Source: Chryseobacterium gleum
Lineage (GTDB): Bacteria; Bacteroidota; Bacteroidia; Flavobacteriales_D; Crocinitomicaceae
Assembly: GCA_945888625.1 (NCBI GenBank)
Contig: CAMDAH010000003.1
Span: 1-64,000 of the forward strand
DNA: 64,000 nt
Direction: 5' to 3'
Each line of letters opens with the position of its first letter. The stretch's first letter is position 1. A program made the position numbers and the translations under genes. Below the pieces are notes generated by a model, which was given only the letters and a program-made list of their open reading frames with translations, ran no database searches and was not told the origin of the DNA. Below, one piece after another: positions 1-8,430 of the stretch.

Positions 1-488
1 CCACCACTGTTCACTGTCGCATTGAGCGGAGCACTGAAGTTCTGCACTACTGTATTCAGGTAAAATCCTGTCACTCCTAATTGGTTCGGAGTGTTCCAGT
101 TATCTGTGGAATAATATACCTGAAAGGCAATTATATTAAAGTCAGTCCCCAGGGGTAAATCGTTGTAATCAAATGATAAACTAGTAACATTCAGATCGTT
201 TCCTGCTGAAGGAGATGCATTGAATTCTATATACCGTGAAGGATCAAGAGCACCCGCTATCCAGCCTGTATTGCCCACCCAAAGTTGTTGCCCGGCATTG
301 TATCCGTAAACAGACATTAATGGAGCATTGGAGCCGCTACTAATTATTTCTGGCTGAGCGCTTACATTTCCGCTAGTCGATGTAGCCAATTGATCGGCAG
401 TTAATGCCCAAGTGACACAAGCGTTTTGTGCCATTGTAGCAGAAGCCAATCTAATCGTTACTAAAGCAATCAAAATTAAAGTTTTCAT
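1..488 (-). CDS. Secreted protein of unknown function, N-terminal part only
   Basis: An open frame runs without a stop from an ATG at 488 to the left edge of the window, so only the first 162 codons are seen. Residues 1-20 form a signal peptide (MKTLILIALV start, hydrophobic core, ending near TMAQ). The mature part is rich in Asn, Ser, Thr and Gly and reads like a beta-rich extracellular domain, for example PSRYIEFNASPS and FQVYYSTDNWNTP. I do not recognise a family. Large surface proteins of Bacteroidota often start this way and carry a C-terminal type IX sorting domain, but that end lies outside the window. The reading frame and signal peptide are clear; the function is unknown. Confidence 0.8.
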   Translation of the reverse strand, partial: MKTLILIALVTIRLASATMAQNACVTWALTADQLATSTSGNVSAQPEIISSGSNAPLMSVYGYNAGQQLWVGNTGWIAGALDPSRYIEFNASPSAGNDLNVTSLSFDYNDLPLGTDFNIIAFQVYYSTDNWNTPNQLGVTGFYLNTVVQNFSAPLNATVNSG

Positions 489-949
489 TTTATGTGTTTA
501 TATTTTATTGTTTGTTTCGTCTTTTATCGGCTGTTAATATTATTTCAACTTTCCCTTAAGGTCAGCCAGTGAAAAAGGCCACGTTAATTAGTTTATAAAT
601 ATAGTAATTAAAGATTTGAAAAGGTTTGGAAATTTCAATATTTTAGGAGTAATGTCGTAAGTTGGCTTCATGATAGTATCAAAAGTAGATTTTTTTGCGA
701 AGGTCCAACTTTATTGTTGCAATCATTTGCTGGTTTCGCTTTACTGGGCTTATGAAACCGTAAACCTTCCCACTTACGATGCTTAGTATTGAGTATTCGG
801 GCTTGAATTTATTGCTCAGCTATCAAATCAACTAAATACTAAATGCTTTCTTCACGATATGATCAACTCTTTCTCTATGATCAACCCAAGCAATAATTCT
901 ATCATTCCCTAAGACCTTTTCCATGTTTGAAACCATCCCAACAAATGGA
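489..949. other. 461-base gap without a recognised gene
   Basis: This gap lies between two minus-strand genes. It is AT-rich. I see no convincing hairpin terminator, RNA gene or repeat. It should hold the promoter of the secreted protein that starts at 488, but I could not fix a clear TAnnTTTG element. A 34-codon minus-strand open frame at 832-936 overlaps nothing but is too short to call. Confidence 0.5.
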
Positions 950-2827
950 TTAAAAGGGAAGATCGTCGTCTGAAACCTTTTTATTCAAGTCAATTTGAAG
1001 TTCTTTTAGTAGCGCAATAACAAAAGGATTGTTTAGGGCTTCACTTGGAATTTCTTTCGCAAGATACGTATTTAGCGTAATGGCTGCTTGAATGAAATAT
1101 TGGTCCATTTTTAGTTCTATATTGGCGTAGGCATAAGCCCATCCATAGGTACTTTTTAGGATGCTTCGTAGAAAATTTATATCTGCCTTCAGCTCGTCAG
1201 AACAAAAGGCTAAAATGTGAAAATCCAAGGTTGATGCTTCCGCCATGAATGATCGATTACCTTTAAGTTCTTGGTTAAGCAATGGGTAAATATTGCTTAT
1301 TACCGTTGATCCGCGCCGATTTTTAATTTGGCTCATGGCACAAACAAATAGGATTGGGTCTGATGACAATGATTGATTCAATGCATGTAAAAAGTCACCA
1401 TTGATTTTAATCAAATCCAAAGCAAATTGTCGTTCAGTTCTTATTTTTTCAGGGATATAATTAACTATTTCATGATTGCTTTTGGTTGCCTTAATCCAAA
1501 AATCTTTGTTATCTATAGATGATGAATTCAACCCTGAAATCATTGAGTTTATTTGATGGGTTTTGGCCGAGCGAACGACTTTCAAGAAAAGGTCTTCATC
1601 TTGAATTGGAAGGAGTGAATCAATAAGTAAATGTCCTTCTTTGTTGCGAATCAACTGACAACATACTTCAATTAAATCTGTTTTTTCGTCATTGCAATTA
1701 TTGTAAACTTCTACTGTTTTTCGAACAAAATCAATGTCGGTGTAAAGGTCAGGTTTTGTTGAATCTAGTATCCTCCAATCTTTGGTAGCCAATTGTAGGA
1801 TGAAATTTCTATCCAGTCTAAGATTATCGGATGCATGCTCGAATAATGACCAATGGTCTTCGACTGCGCGTTTCATGATTTCATAATCTTCTATTGGAGC
1901 TATTCGATAAATGATATTGAATGAAAAATCAAGACACAGCCTTACGATTTCAATGTCGCTTTTGAAATCATCGTTCAAATAGGAGTAGAGATTTAGAAAA
2001 TCACCTCCTTTCTCTAATAGTTTAAAGACAAATTCACGATTGTTTTTTAAGCGATCACTGAGAAAGGTAAAGGCAAGAATATTTTCTTCAATTGCGAATG
2101 TTGCAAGTTCTTCATCATCTTCATAAAAGGGAATTAAACTTCGAAAATCACCTTCGTGATTTTTAAGTTTTTTATAAACCTCATTAATAGATAAATGAGA
2201 TGAGTCCCAATATAAATCCTCCATAGAGAGTTCAGGATTCAGACATTCAGCAATGGCATCACGGTACATTAGATCGGGAAAATCATACATGGCATCGTAG
2301 GGACGAGGATGATTTGTTTCGATCAATTGATCACCTTCAACTTTCAACATTTCCCAAAAAGGACCGGATGAACTGCGTAAAAGAATCAAACCATCCGTAC
2401 CTATGTCAAGGTCGTGACAATATGGTGAAATTCGTTGTCCTTTTGCATTATACAGGCTGAAGATTTGATTTCGATACGATTCCATTGAGATAATCCCGTC
2501 ACAGTCGAATGAGACCTGTTTGATATCGGTAAACAACTCTGGAAAGGATGAATAATGAAGGTTTTTAGCTCCAGTTTTGTCAAGATGAGAACGAAAATAA
2601 ATGATGACAGTTGGGCAGCAATCGCCTAGAATTTCCTGAATCTCCTCATTGGAAAGTGAATCAATTCCGTCGTTATTTGAATTTCCAGTCTTTTCTATAA
2701 AGGCATTTGTGATGTTGTCTGACAAACCAAATGAATCGTTTTTTATCTGGTATAGGTATGCTTTAAGTTCTAGCGAATTAGGTTGCTTTTTGACCAAATT
2801 AAAATTCACAATTTTTATTCTCATCAC
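950..2827 (-). CDS. DUF4116-like repeat protein with SSB-like acidic C-terminus
   Basis: This 625-residue protein has no signal peptide or membrane segment and is probably cytoplasmic. From about residue 230 it is built of degenerate helical repeats of the DUF4116 kind, each with a pattern like NREFVFKLLEKGGDFLNLYS followed by Asp-rich linkers such as LNDDFKSDIEIV. DUF4116 repeats have no known biochemical function. The first 220 residues match no family I recognise. The last residues are SDDDLPF, very like the acidic tip of single-stranded DNA-binding protein, which docks repair and replication proteins; this could be chance or mimicry. The start MMRIKI could be either Met. It stands alone, 102 bases downstream of pseI on the same strand. 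The family call is moderate and the function unknown. Confidence 0.7.
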   Translation of the reverse strand: MMRIKIVNFNLVKKQPNSLELKAYLYQIKNDSFGLSDNITNAFIEKTGNSNNDGIDSLSNEEIQEILGDCCPTVIIYFRSHLDKTGAKNLHYSSFPELFTDIKQVSFDCDGIISMESYRNQIFSLYNAKGQRISPYCHDLDIGTDGLILLRSSSGPFWEMLKVEGDQLIETNHPRPYDAMYDFPDLMYRDAIAECLNPELSMEDLYWDSSHLSINEVYKKLKNHEGDFRSLIPFYEDDEELATFAIEENILAFTFLSDRLKNNREFVFKLLEKGGDFLNLYSYLNDDFKSDIEIVRLCLDFSFNIIYRIAPIEDYEIMKRAVEDHWSLFEHASDNLRLDRNFILQLATKDWRILDSTKPDLYTDIDFVRKTVEVYNNCNDEKTDLIEVCCQLIRNKEGHLLIDSLLPIQDEDLFLKVVRSAKTHQINSMISGLNSSSIDNKDFWIKATKSNHEIVNYIPEKIRTERQFALDLIKINGDFLHALNQSLSSDPILFVCAMSQIKNRRGSTVISNIYPLLNQELKGNRSFMAEASTLDFHILAFCSDELKADINFLRSILKSTYGWAYAYANIELKMDQYFIQAAITLNTYLAKEIPSEALNNPFVIALLKELQIDLNKKVSDDDLPF

Positions 2828-2929
2828 TTATTTGTCAAACAATTTAACATCTTTGTATTAACCCCAATTAACCGAGCATAAAAATACAATTTTTAAGCAC
2901 ATTTGTTACGTTGTTTATTCCCTTCCCCC

Positions 2930-3952
2930 TCACTCGAAGTCTCTCAAGCTAATTCGTTCGCCTTTTTTAAGGTCGCGTGTGGCTGTTTTACCTAAAATTT
3001 CAGGTAGGTGCTTGGGATGTAAACTAAAACCTGGACGAACGCTTTTTATAGTGGCTTCTGTAATGATGTCTCCTTTATTAATTGACTCAGCAACATAGAG
3101 TGAACGGGAAAAATCTTTTCCTGCCACTTGTTTGGGACTTAATTCATAGCTAGTTGTTCCTACAGCTACTTCTGCTTCACGGATTGCTTTTACCATGTCG
3201 GTGAATTCTATTTCATTCATGGAAAAGGAGGCGTCTGGGCCACCAATGGATCTGTCTAAAATAAAATGTTTTTCAATGACTTCTGCGCCTAAGGCTGTCG
3301 CTATCACAGGGACGGTTGAACCTAAGGTATGGTCGGATAATCCAATTTTCACTTTAAAATCGATGGCTAATTGTTGCATCATGGCCAAATTAGCCTCTGC
3401 AACGGGAGCAGGGTAGGAGGAGGTACATTTTAATAAGGTGATGTTGTTATTTCCAACTTGTCGACAGGTTTCAACCGCTAAATGAATGTCATCATAGCTT
3501 GCAATTCCGGTTGAAATAATGATTGGTTTACCTCGTTTCGCTACGTATTCAATCAAAGGAATATCGGTGATTTCAAAGGAAGCAATTTTGTAAATAGGGC
3601 AGTGCAAGGTTTCTAGGAAATCTACCGCGGTTTTATCAAATGGGGAAGAAAAACAAACTAATCCTTCTTCTTTCGCGACTTCAAAAAGTTGTGCGTGCCA
3701 TTCCCAAGGGGTGTAGGCTTCTTTGTATAGGTCATGTAATTTTTTACCATCCCAAATGGTTCCGCCTTTAATCACGAAATCAGATTCATCGCAATCTAAG
3801 GTCAAGGTGTCTGCGGTATAGGTTTGAAATTTAATGGCATCAGCACCTGATCTTTTGGCAGCTCGGATTGTTTCAATGGCGGTTGCTAAACTCCCGTTAT
3901 GGTTAGCGGATAGTTCTGCGATTACAAAGACATGGTGCTCGTTTTTGGCCAT
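2930..3952 (-). CDS. pseI: Pseudaminic acid synthase-type NeuB family enzyme
   Basis: NeuB-family enzymes condense phosphoenolpyruvate with a 6-carbon amino sugar to make a nine-carbon nonulosonic acid. The 340-residue protein has the NeuB barrel (about 1-270: FVIAELSANHNGS, IKFQTYTADT, SDHTLGS, AEVIEKHFILDRS) and a C-terminal SAF/antifreeze-like domain (about 280-340). The stretch GGTIWDGKKLHDLYKEAYTP resembles PseI rather than sialic acid synthases, so the likely substrate is 6-deoxy-AltdiNAc and the product pseudaminic acid. It is the last gene of a tight minus-strand cluster with pseB and lies 1 base after the tandem acetyltransferase. The family is sure; the PseI rather than NeuB or LegI assignment is probable. 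Confidence 0.88.
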   Translation of the reverse strand: MAKNEHHVFVIAELSANHNGSLATAIETIRAAKRSGADAIKFQTYTADTLTLDCDESDFVIKGGTIWDGKKLHDLYKEAYTPWEWHAQLFEVAKEEGLVCFSSPFDKTAVDFLETLHCPIYKIASFEITDIPLIEYVAKRGKPIIISTGIASYDDIHLAVETCRQVGNNNITLLKCTSSYPAPVAEANLAMMQQLAIDFKVKIGLSDHTLGSTVPVIATALGAEVIEKHFILDRSIGGPDASFSMNEIEFTDMVKAIREAEVAVGTTSYELSPKQVAGKDFSRSLYVAESINKGDIITEATIKSVRPGFSLHPKHLPEILGKTATRDLKKGERISLRDFE

Positions 3953-3953
3953 C

Positions 3954-4961
3954 TTACAGCTGCTTAATGTATTTTAATTTTTTTTGGTCTGACGAATCTA
4001 GTAAATATCCTTGTCTTTCAAATATTTTTCGTGAGGCGATATTTTCATGCACAACAAATCCTATTAATTGACTAACCGTTGGAAATTTTTCTACTAATGC
4101 TGGTAAAGATAAAGTGAGTATAGCATTTCCATAACCATGTCCGTGGTAGTTATTGTCTATCAAATAACTAATGATTGCCTCGTTTTCTGTATTTATGTCA
4201 TATCGAATGGATCCAATGACTTCGCTGTCTTTTTCCAAAAGTAAGTAGAGGCAAGAAGGATCGTTTATTTTCGAATTGTACCACGCGTAGTGCATTTCAT
4301 GGGTGATTGCTTCCTGCTGAAAGGAGTATTTACGGATGTTTGGATCGCTTGCCCATCGAAAGGTAATATCAACATCATTTTTTGTCGCTTCTCGGAGTTG
4401 GAGGGGATTCTTTTTTGTATGAATAACGACATCTACTAACTTATCGTCAACTAGCTGCTCTTTTTCTAAGCGTTTGGTCTGCTGAAATCCGGCATTTTCT
4501 ATGGCTTTGTACAAATGTGGACGTAAATCATAGGCATAGGTGAATAGGCTACTCAAATACAAATCCGTAAAGGCTACTTTTTCTAGCAAATGGAGGAAGG
4601 TGACCCAGTTTGTTTCGAAATTGTCGGCTTCTAATTCGGTTGCCATGATAAAGGACACTTCCGCATGGTGGCTTTGCCAATTAATATGGACTAATCCTCC
4701 ATAGCCAATGCATTTTTCGTTTTGTAGAAATGAAAACAAGATTTGGGCTGGTGCCTTTTCGTTAAATGAGGGATGAATGATGTTTTGAAAGTACGCTTCT
4801 TGGTCGTTTTCAGTGAGTATTTTTTCTTGCCGCAAATGATACATTTGTTCATTTCGCCATTTCATTATAGCTAAACGATCTTCATATCGAATGGGAAAAA
4901 TGGCAAATTCTCCCTTTGTAATTTCTTGCTTATGTAAACAGTTATAGCTCGCCATGTCCAT
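3954..4961 (-). CDS. Tandem GNAT acetyltransferase, PseH-like
   Basis: The 335-residue protein looks like two GNAT folds in a row. The N-terminal half (about 15-185) starts with IRYEDRLAIMKWRNEQMYHL, the arrangement seen in PseH and related sugar N-acetyltransferases. The C-terminal half (about 190-335) reads LREATKNDVDITFRWASDP and has an acetyl-CoA loop NNYHGHGYGNA; similar domains occur fused to PseG in some Bacteroidota (from memory). In the pseudaminic pathway PseH acetylates the 4-amino group of the UDP-sugar, and its place between the SGNH gene and pseI fits. The start overlaps the upstream gene by 20 bases; Met3 at 4955 is an alternative. Which half is active on which sugar is unknown. 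Confidence 0.75.
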   Translation of the reverse strand: MDMASYNCLHKQEITKGEFAIFPIRYEDRLAIMKWRNEQMYHLRQEKILTENDQEAYFQNIIHPSFNEKAPAQILFSFLQNEKCIGYGGLVHINWQSHHAEVSFIMATELEADNFETNWVTFLHLLEKVAFTDLYLSSLFTYAYDLRPHLYKAIENAGFQQTKRLEKEQLVDDKLVDVVIHTKKNPLQLREATKNDVDITFRWASDPNIRKYSFQQEAITHEMHYAWYNSKINDPSCLYLLLEKDSEVIGSIRYDINTENEAIISYLIDNNYHGHGYGNAILTLSLPALVEKFPTVSQLIGFVVHENIASRKIFERQGYLLDSSDQKKLKYIKQL

Positions 4962-5592
4962 TCAATTTATGAAGTATGCATTGCAAGACATAGGCATGGC
5001 CTTTTTCATTTAGGTGATGAAAATCCGACATAATTCCACTTGATTCAATTCCGTTTAAATCGATTGCTCTTCCCGTTTCTAGTAAAATGGAATTGTATTG
5101 TGCTATTCGCTTCGCGATACCACCGACTTTTTTCTCATAGTCGCTGTTTGCAGGAAGTATTGTTAAGAATAGCACCTTTGATGTTGGAAATAGGTCGATG
5201 AATTGTTGTATGTTCTTTTTAAACTTCGAAGGTTTTACATACGTAATATGTCGAAGATTTCTGACCCATTGTTTGTTCAGGGCCTGCAGTAAGTACTTTC
5301 CTAAGAATGGAATGGATTTTATTATTTTTAATTCATTTTTCCCCGCAAATCTGGGGGTACAATCTACGATGCCGCTTTGGATGATCACATAGTCAAATTC
5401 ACTTTTCGGCGATTGAAAATAAAAAGTTTGCTTGAGTAATTCTGTCGATGTGGCTCCTCCAATCGCTATTTGACAAACGGAATACCCATTTTTTCGCAAT
5501 AATTCTGGCCATGTATTAGAAAAGGAGCAGTTTTCAGGTTGTGACCTAGGCAGAGAAAGGGAATCAGTAAACAACAATATGTTTTTACTCAT
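4942..5592 (-). CDS. SGNH/GDSL-family hydrolase
   Basis: The first residues MSKNILLFTDSLSLPR carry the nucleophile-type motif TDSL near the N-terminus, and SDFHHLNEKGH near the C-terminus supplies the Asp-x-x-His pair, so this is an SGNH esterase or acyl hydrolase of 216 residues. Such enzymes in glycan loci remove or move O-acyl groups on sugars. No signal peptide is seen. I place the start at 5592 because it makes an ATGA overlap with the stop of the upstream fusion gene; a longer frame to 5658 would overlap that gene by 70 bases. The substrate is unknown; location inside the nonulosonic-acid cluster suggests a sugar acyl group (inference). Confidence 0.72.
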   Translation of the reverse strand: MSKNILLFTDSLSLPRSQPENCSFSNTWPELLRKNGYSVCQIAIGGATSTELLKQTFYFQSPKSEFDYVIIQSGIVDCTPRFAGKNELKIIKSIPFLGKYLLQALNKQWVRNLRHITYVKPSKFKKNIQQFIDLFPTSKVLFLTILPANSDYEKKVGGIAKRIAQYNSILLETGRAIDLNGIESSGIMSDFHHLNEKGHAYVLQCILHKLNGHGEL

Positions 5593-7370
5593 TTCATCTT
5601 GGTCTTTTCGTTTAGTAGCTGTATAAGTGTTTGGTCCGTTTTGTATTTCAACTGACAATCTTTGTTTATCGCTGCAATAGCAGGATTAGCATCTAAAAAT
5701 GTTAGAATGTCACTTAGTTCGTAGTCTATTTTATCGTTGGCTATAAAATGATCATGGATCCGATTAAAGAGTATTAAATCTTCTTCATAATCTAATGTTA
5801 GTCGATAATCTCGCACTAAATGTGCTGGTAATTCAACCGTATTTAAGTTGAAAAATTCAGGGTTGTTTTGAAAATACCACGTCATGTATTCTGAATAATC
5901 AGCAGATGTAAAGTAGGCTTTTATTTTTCGAAGGGCGGAAACGTTGATTATTTCAAGGTTGCAGCCTATTGCCGCGCTTTTTCCTGTGGTATAATCAGCG
6001 CCTTTTTCGAAATGCGATGCAAGCAATATTCGGCAAGTTTCCGAATCTACGTATGGCATGTCGGCGGTGATTCTAACGATTACATCGATGTCCATTTCAT
6101 CACAAATCGTTAAATAACGTGCAATCACATCTTCTGGATCTCCTTGAAAGAAAACAACATCGGGATGGTAGGTGTGATTTTTCAGTTCATCGTCTTGGGA
6201 ATTTGTCGAGCTGGCAAGTATGGTGTGGTGAACGTCTTTGAATTTCAAGGCACTTTTTATACAATATTCTACGGAAGGTAAATTTCCAATTGGTAAAAGT
6301 GCTTTTTCTTTTAAGCGCGATGATTTTAAGCGACACGCTATGATGCTTGCAATTTTTGCTTCCTTAAAATCAGCTTTATTAATGGTTTGTCCCGCTTGAA
6401 TAGGGGAACTTAGTATTTTCCTTTCCGCTTGAAGTTGGAGTACTTCATTGAACGTTAATCCATCTTTCCCTGAACGTCTGAAGATTAAGTCACTCGAACT
6501 GCTGATTAAGTCGCCTGCCACTAAAAGTTTTTTTGTAAGGGGTTTCATTTGACTTTTATGCAGGTAGTCAATTTCACGTGTATTGATGAACTCTTTATCG
6601 GCTAAGGCCGTGTAGTTTTCTACGTTGGCGACTAACTCATCGAATTGTTTTTTCGTGATGGATGAAAAGTGATCGTACTTTGTCTCACGATCGTCAAGCA
6701 TGACATGTTTCTCAATGGCATCAACGCCATTTAACACAGCGATTAATGGCAAAGTGAGCGCATCGTTGGACTTACCTTCTGTATGGTCTGCAAATACAAT
6801 TTCGTTTTTAAAATGGTTTTTTAAGATGGCGATTTTATTCAATCCACTGTCTTCCAATAAGGTAGGATAAGATTGAAAACCAATTTCCAACATTATTTTT
6901 TGCGGTCTCAAGTTATTGTTCACCTTTTCTATTATCGCTTCAATGGCTTCGATGGATTGAGCAGCAATGTTTAAAATGATAATTTTCTCTTGCAAATTGG
7001 TGGAAGCGAGTAGGTCAAAAACTTCTTGATTTTGTAAGACGGAACTTTGAAATTTTATTCCTTTTATTTTATCAATGTTTTCATTGAGAATTTGTACGCC
7101 ATACGCGTCAAATAAATCCAGCCAGACATCTTTGCTTTTGTTTGCCTCGCTAAAAATTTCCTTCCAATCGTTGGGAGCAAAGTATAATTCTTGATAGACT
7201 GGATACCATTCAAAGTCTTTTGTCGCAATGGTGTCAGGTGAAAATGCTTGAAATTTTATCCCGAAATTTCCAGAAAGGTCACTGAATTGTGCAATCAGGT
7301 CATCTAAATATTGGCGATTTCCGCCATGCGTATTGGCAACTTCAATAATGTAATAGGGTGTTTTTTTCAT
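5589..7370 (-). CDS. Fused NeuB-like synthase and SpsF-like cytidylyltransferase
   Basis: This 593-residue protein joins two enzymes. Residues 1-265 form a NeuB-type barrel (YIIEVANTHGG, GIKFQAFSPDT, FADHTEG with His196, DAIEKHVMLDD with His222). Residues 277-336 resemble a SAF domain (PLTKKLLVAGDLI, IQAGQTINKADF). Residues 340-593 are an SpsF/CMP-sugar nucleotidyltransferase (IACRLKSSRLKEKALLPI, GDPEDVIARYL, VRITADMPYVD). One chain could therefore make a nonulosonic acid and activate it with CTP. The start at 7370 lies 10 bases after pseB and begins MKKTPYYIIEV; upstream residues of the longer frame look non-coding. It is the second NeuB-like enzyme in the cluster, so the two may use different sugars. 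Domains are clear; substrates are not. Confidence 0.85.
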   Translation of the reverse strand: MKKTPYYIIEVANTHGGNRQYLDDLIAQFSDLSGNFGIKFQAFSPDTIATKDFEWYPVYQELYFAPNDWKEIFSEANKSKDVWLDLFDAYGVQILNENIDKIKGIKFQSSVLQNQEVFDLLASTNLQEKIIILNIAAQSIEAIEAIIEKVNNNLRPQKIMLEIGFQSYPTLLEDSGLNKIAILKNHFKNEIVFADHTEGKSNDALTLPLIAVLNGVDAIEKHVMLDDRETKYDHFSSITKKQFDELVANVENYTALADKEFINTREIDYLHKSQMKPLTKKLLVAGDLISSSSDLIFRRSGKDGLTFNEVLQLQAERKILSSPIQAGQTINKADFKEAKIASIIACRLKSSRLKEKALLPIGNLPSVEYCIKSALKFKDVHHTILASSTNSQDDELKNHTYHPDVVFFQGDPEDVIARYLTICDEMDIDVIVRITADMPYVDSETCRILLASHFEKGADYTTGKSAAIGCNLEIINVSALRKIKAYFTSADYSEYMTWYFQNNPEFFNLNTVELPAHLVRDYRLTLDYEEDLILFNRIHDHFIANDKIDYELSDILTFLDANPAIAAINKDCQLKYKTDQTLIQLLNEKTKMK

Positions 7371-7380
7371 ATAACGAGTA

Positions 7381-8391
7381 TCACACCTTAAAATTAGGGT
7401 CAATGTGTTCACGAATTAATTCACGTAAACTCTCCACATTTTCCATTTTTTCATTATCAAGTGAATTGTAGGAGAATCCTTCTTTTACTTTTATGGCATT
7501 GAATTTCAACACAAACTCATTCAAGTTCCATACCGTTGATTGTGGAATAATGACGTAATATTTCCCTAAATCATAGGTGAAAAAAGAATCAGATGAACTG
7601 ATCATTTCTTCGTGAATCTTTTCACCAGGGCGAATTCCAATCACTTTCTTTTCACAGTTGGGACCAATGGCCTCTGCGACATCCACGATGCGATACGATG
7701 GAATTTTTGGCACAAATATTTCGCCGCCCCAAGCCGTTTGTAAGGCATGCATGACCATATCAACACCTCCTTGAAGGGAAATATTAAACCGTGTCATTGA
7801 TTCAACGGTAATCGGTAGGACATTGTCAATTTCTTTTCGTTTTAAAAAGAAAGGAATAACAGAACCATTTGATCCCATTACATTTCCGTAGCGAACAACG
7901 GAGAACTTAATGTCGCGTTTTCCTTTGATGTTATTAGCGGCAACGAAGAGTTTGTCGGAGGTTAATTTGGTTGCTCCGTAAAGATTGATGGGGGCACACG
8001 CTTTATCCGTTGAAAGAGCGACTACATGTGAAACATTCGTTTTCAATGCTGCTTTTATTACATTTTCAGCACCACCAACATTGGTCTTTACGCATTCATC
8101 TGGATTGTATTCTGCAATATGAACATGTTTCATAGCAGCTGCGTGAATGATATAATCAATTCCTGAGAACGCTCTTTCTAAACGCTCATAGTCTCTAACA
8201 TCGCCAATAAAATAACGGAGTTGCGGGTATTTTTTGACAGGAAACTCTTGTTCCATTTCAAATTGCTTCTGTTCATCTCGCGAAAAAATAACCAACCTGC
8301 CGATATCAGGATGTTGGGTAAGTAAATGTTTCGTAAGTGCTTTTCCTAATGACCCTGTTCCTCCTGTTATTAGTACTGCTTTATCTTTCAT
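7381..8391 (-). CDS. pseB: UDP-GlcNAc 4,6-dehydratase (inverting), PseB-type
   Basis: PseB opens the pseudaminic acid pathway by converting UDP-GlcNAc to the 4-keto-6-deoxy-L-arabino sugar. The 336-residue short-chain dehydrogenase-type protein has the NADP loop ITGGTGSLGK at residues 8-17, the catalytic segment STDKACAPINLYGATK with Asp, Lys and the YxxxK pair, and the SVVRYGNVMGSNGSVIPFF stretch typical of PseB/FlaA1-type enzymes. It starts the nonulosonic-acid part of the minus-strand cluster, with a candidate promoter in the 39-base gap upstream. Length and motifs match the soluble PseB group, not the membrane-bound CapD/WbpM group. Confidence 0.92.
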   Translation of the reverse strand: MKDKAVLITGGTGSLGKALTKHLLTQHPDIGRLVIFSRDEQKQFEMEQEFPVKKYPQLRYFIGDVRDYERLERAFSGIDYIIHAAAMKHVHIAEYNPDECVKTNVGGAENVIKAALKTNVSHVVALSTDKACAPINLYGATKLTSDKLFVAANNIKGKRDIKFSVVRYGNVMGSNGSVIPFFLKRKEIDNVLPITVESMTRFNISLQGGVDMVMHALQTAWGGEIFVPKIPSYRIVDVAEAIGPNCEKKVIGIRPGEKIHEEMISSSDSFFTYDLGKYYVIIPQSTVWNLNEFVLKFNAIKVKEGFSYNSLDNEKMENVESLRELIREHIDPNFKV

Positions 8392-8404
8392 ACTGCTATT
8401 TATA

Positions 8405-8412
8405 CAAATATA
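8405..8412 (-). promoter_or_regulatory. Candidate -7 element upstream of pseB
   Basis: On the minus strand the sequence TATATTTG fits the Bacteroidota -7 consensus TAnnTTTG and ends 13 bases before the pseB ATG. A TTG lies 12 bases upstream, shorter than the usual 19 or so, so the -33 match is weak. Confidence 0.4.
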
Positions 8413-8430
8413 TTAAATCCAATGCAATCA

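Noticed and set aside
832-936. 34-codon minus-strand open frame in the long gap, reading on from the end of the 950-2827 gene in the +1 frame
   Set aside because: It could be a frameshifted C-terminus, but the frame is closed by a stop 13 codons upstream of its first Met and 34 codons is short enough to be chance. The zero-frame end DDDLPF looks genuine.
5593-5658. Longer SGNH hydrolase starting at 5658
   Set aside because: It would overlap the fusion gene by 70 bases and add residues unlike an SGNH start; the ATGA junction at 5592 is better.
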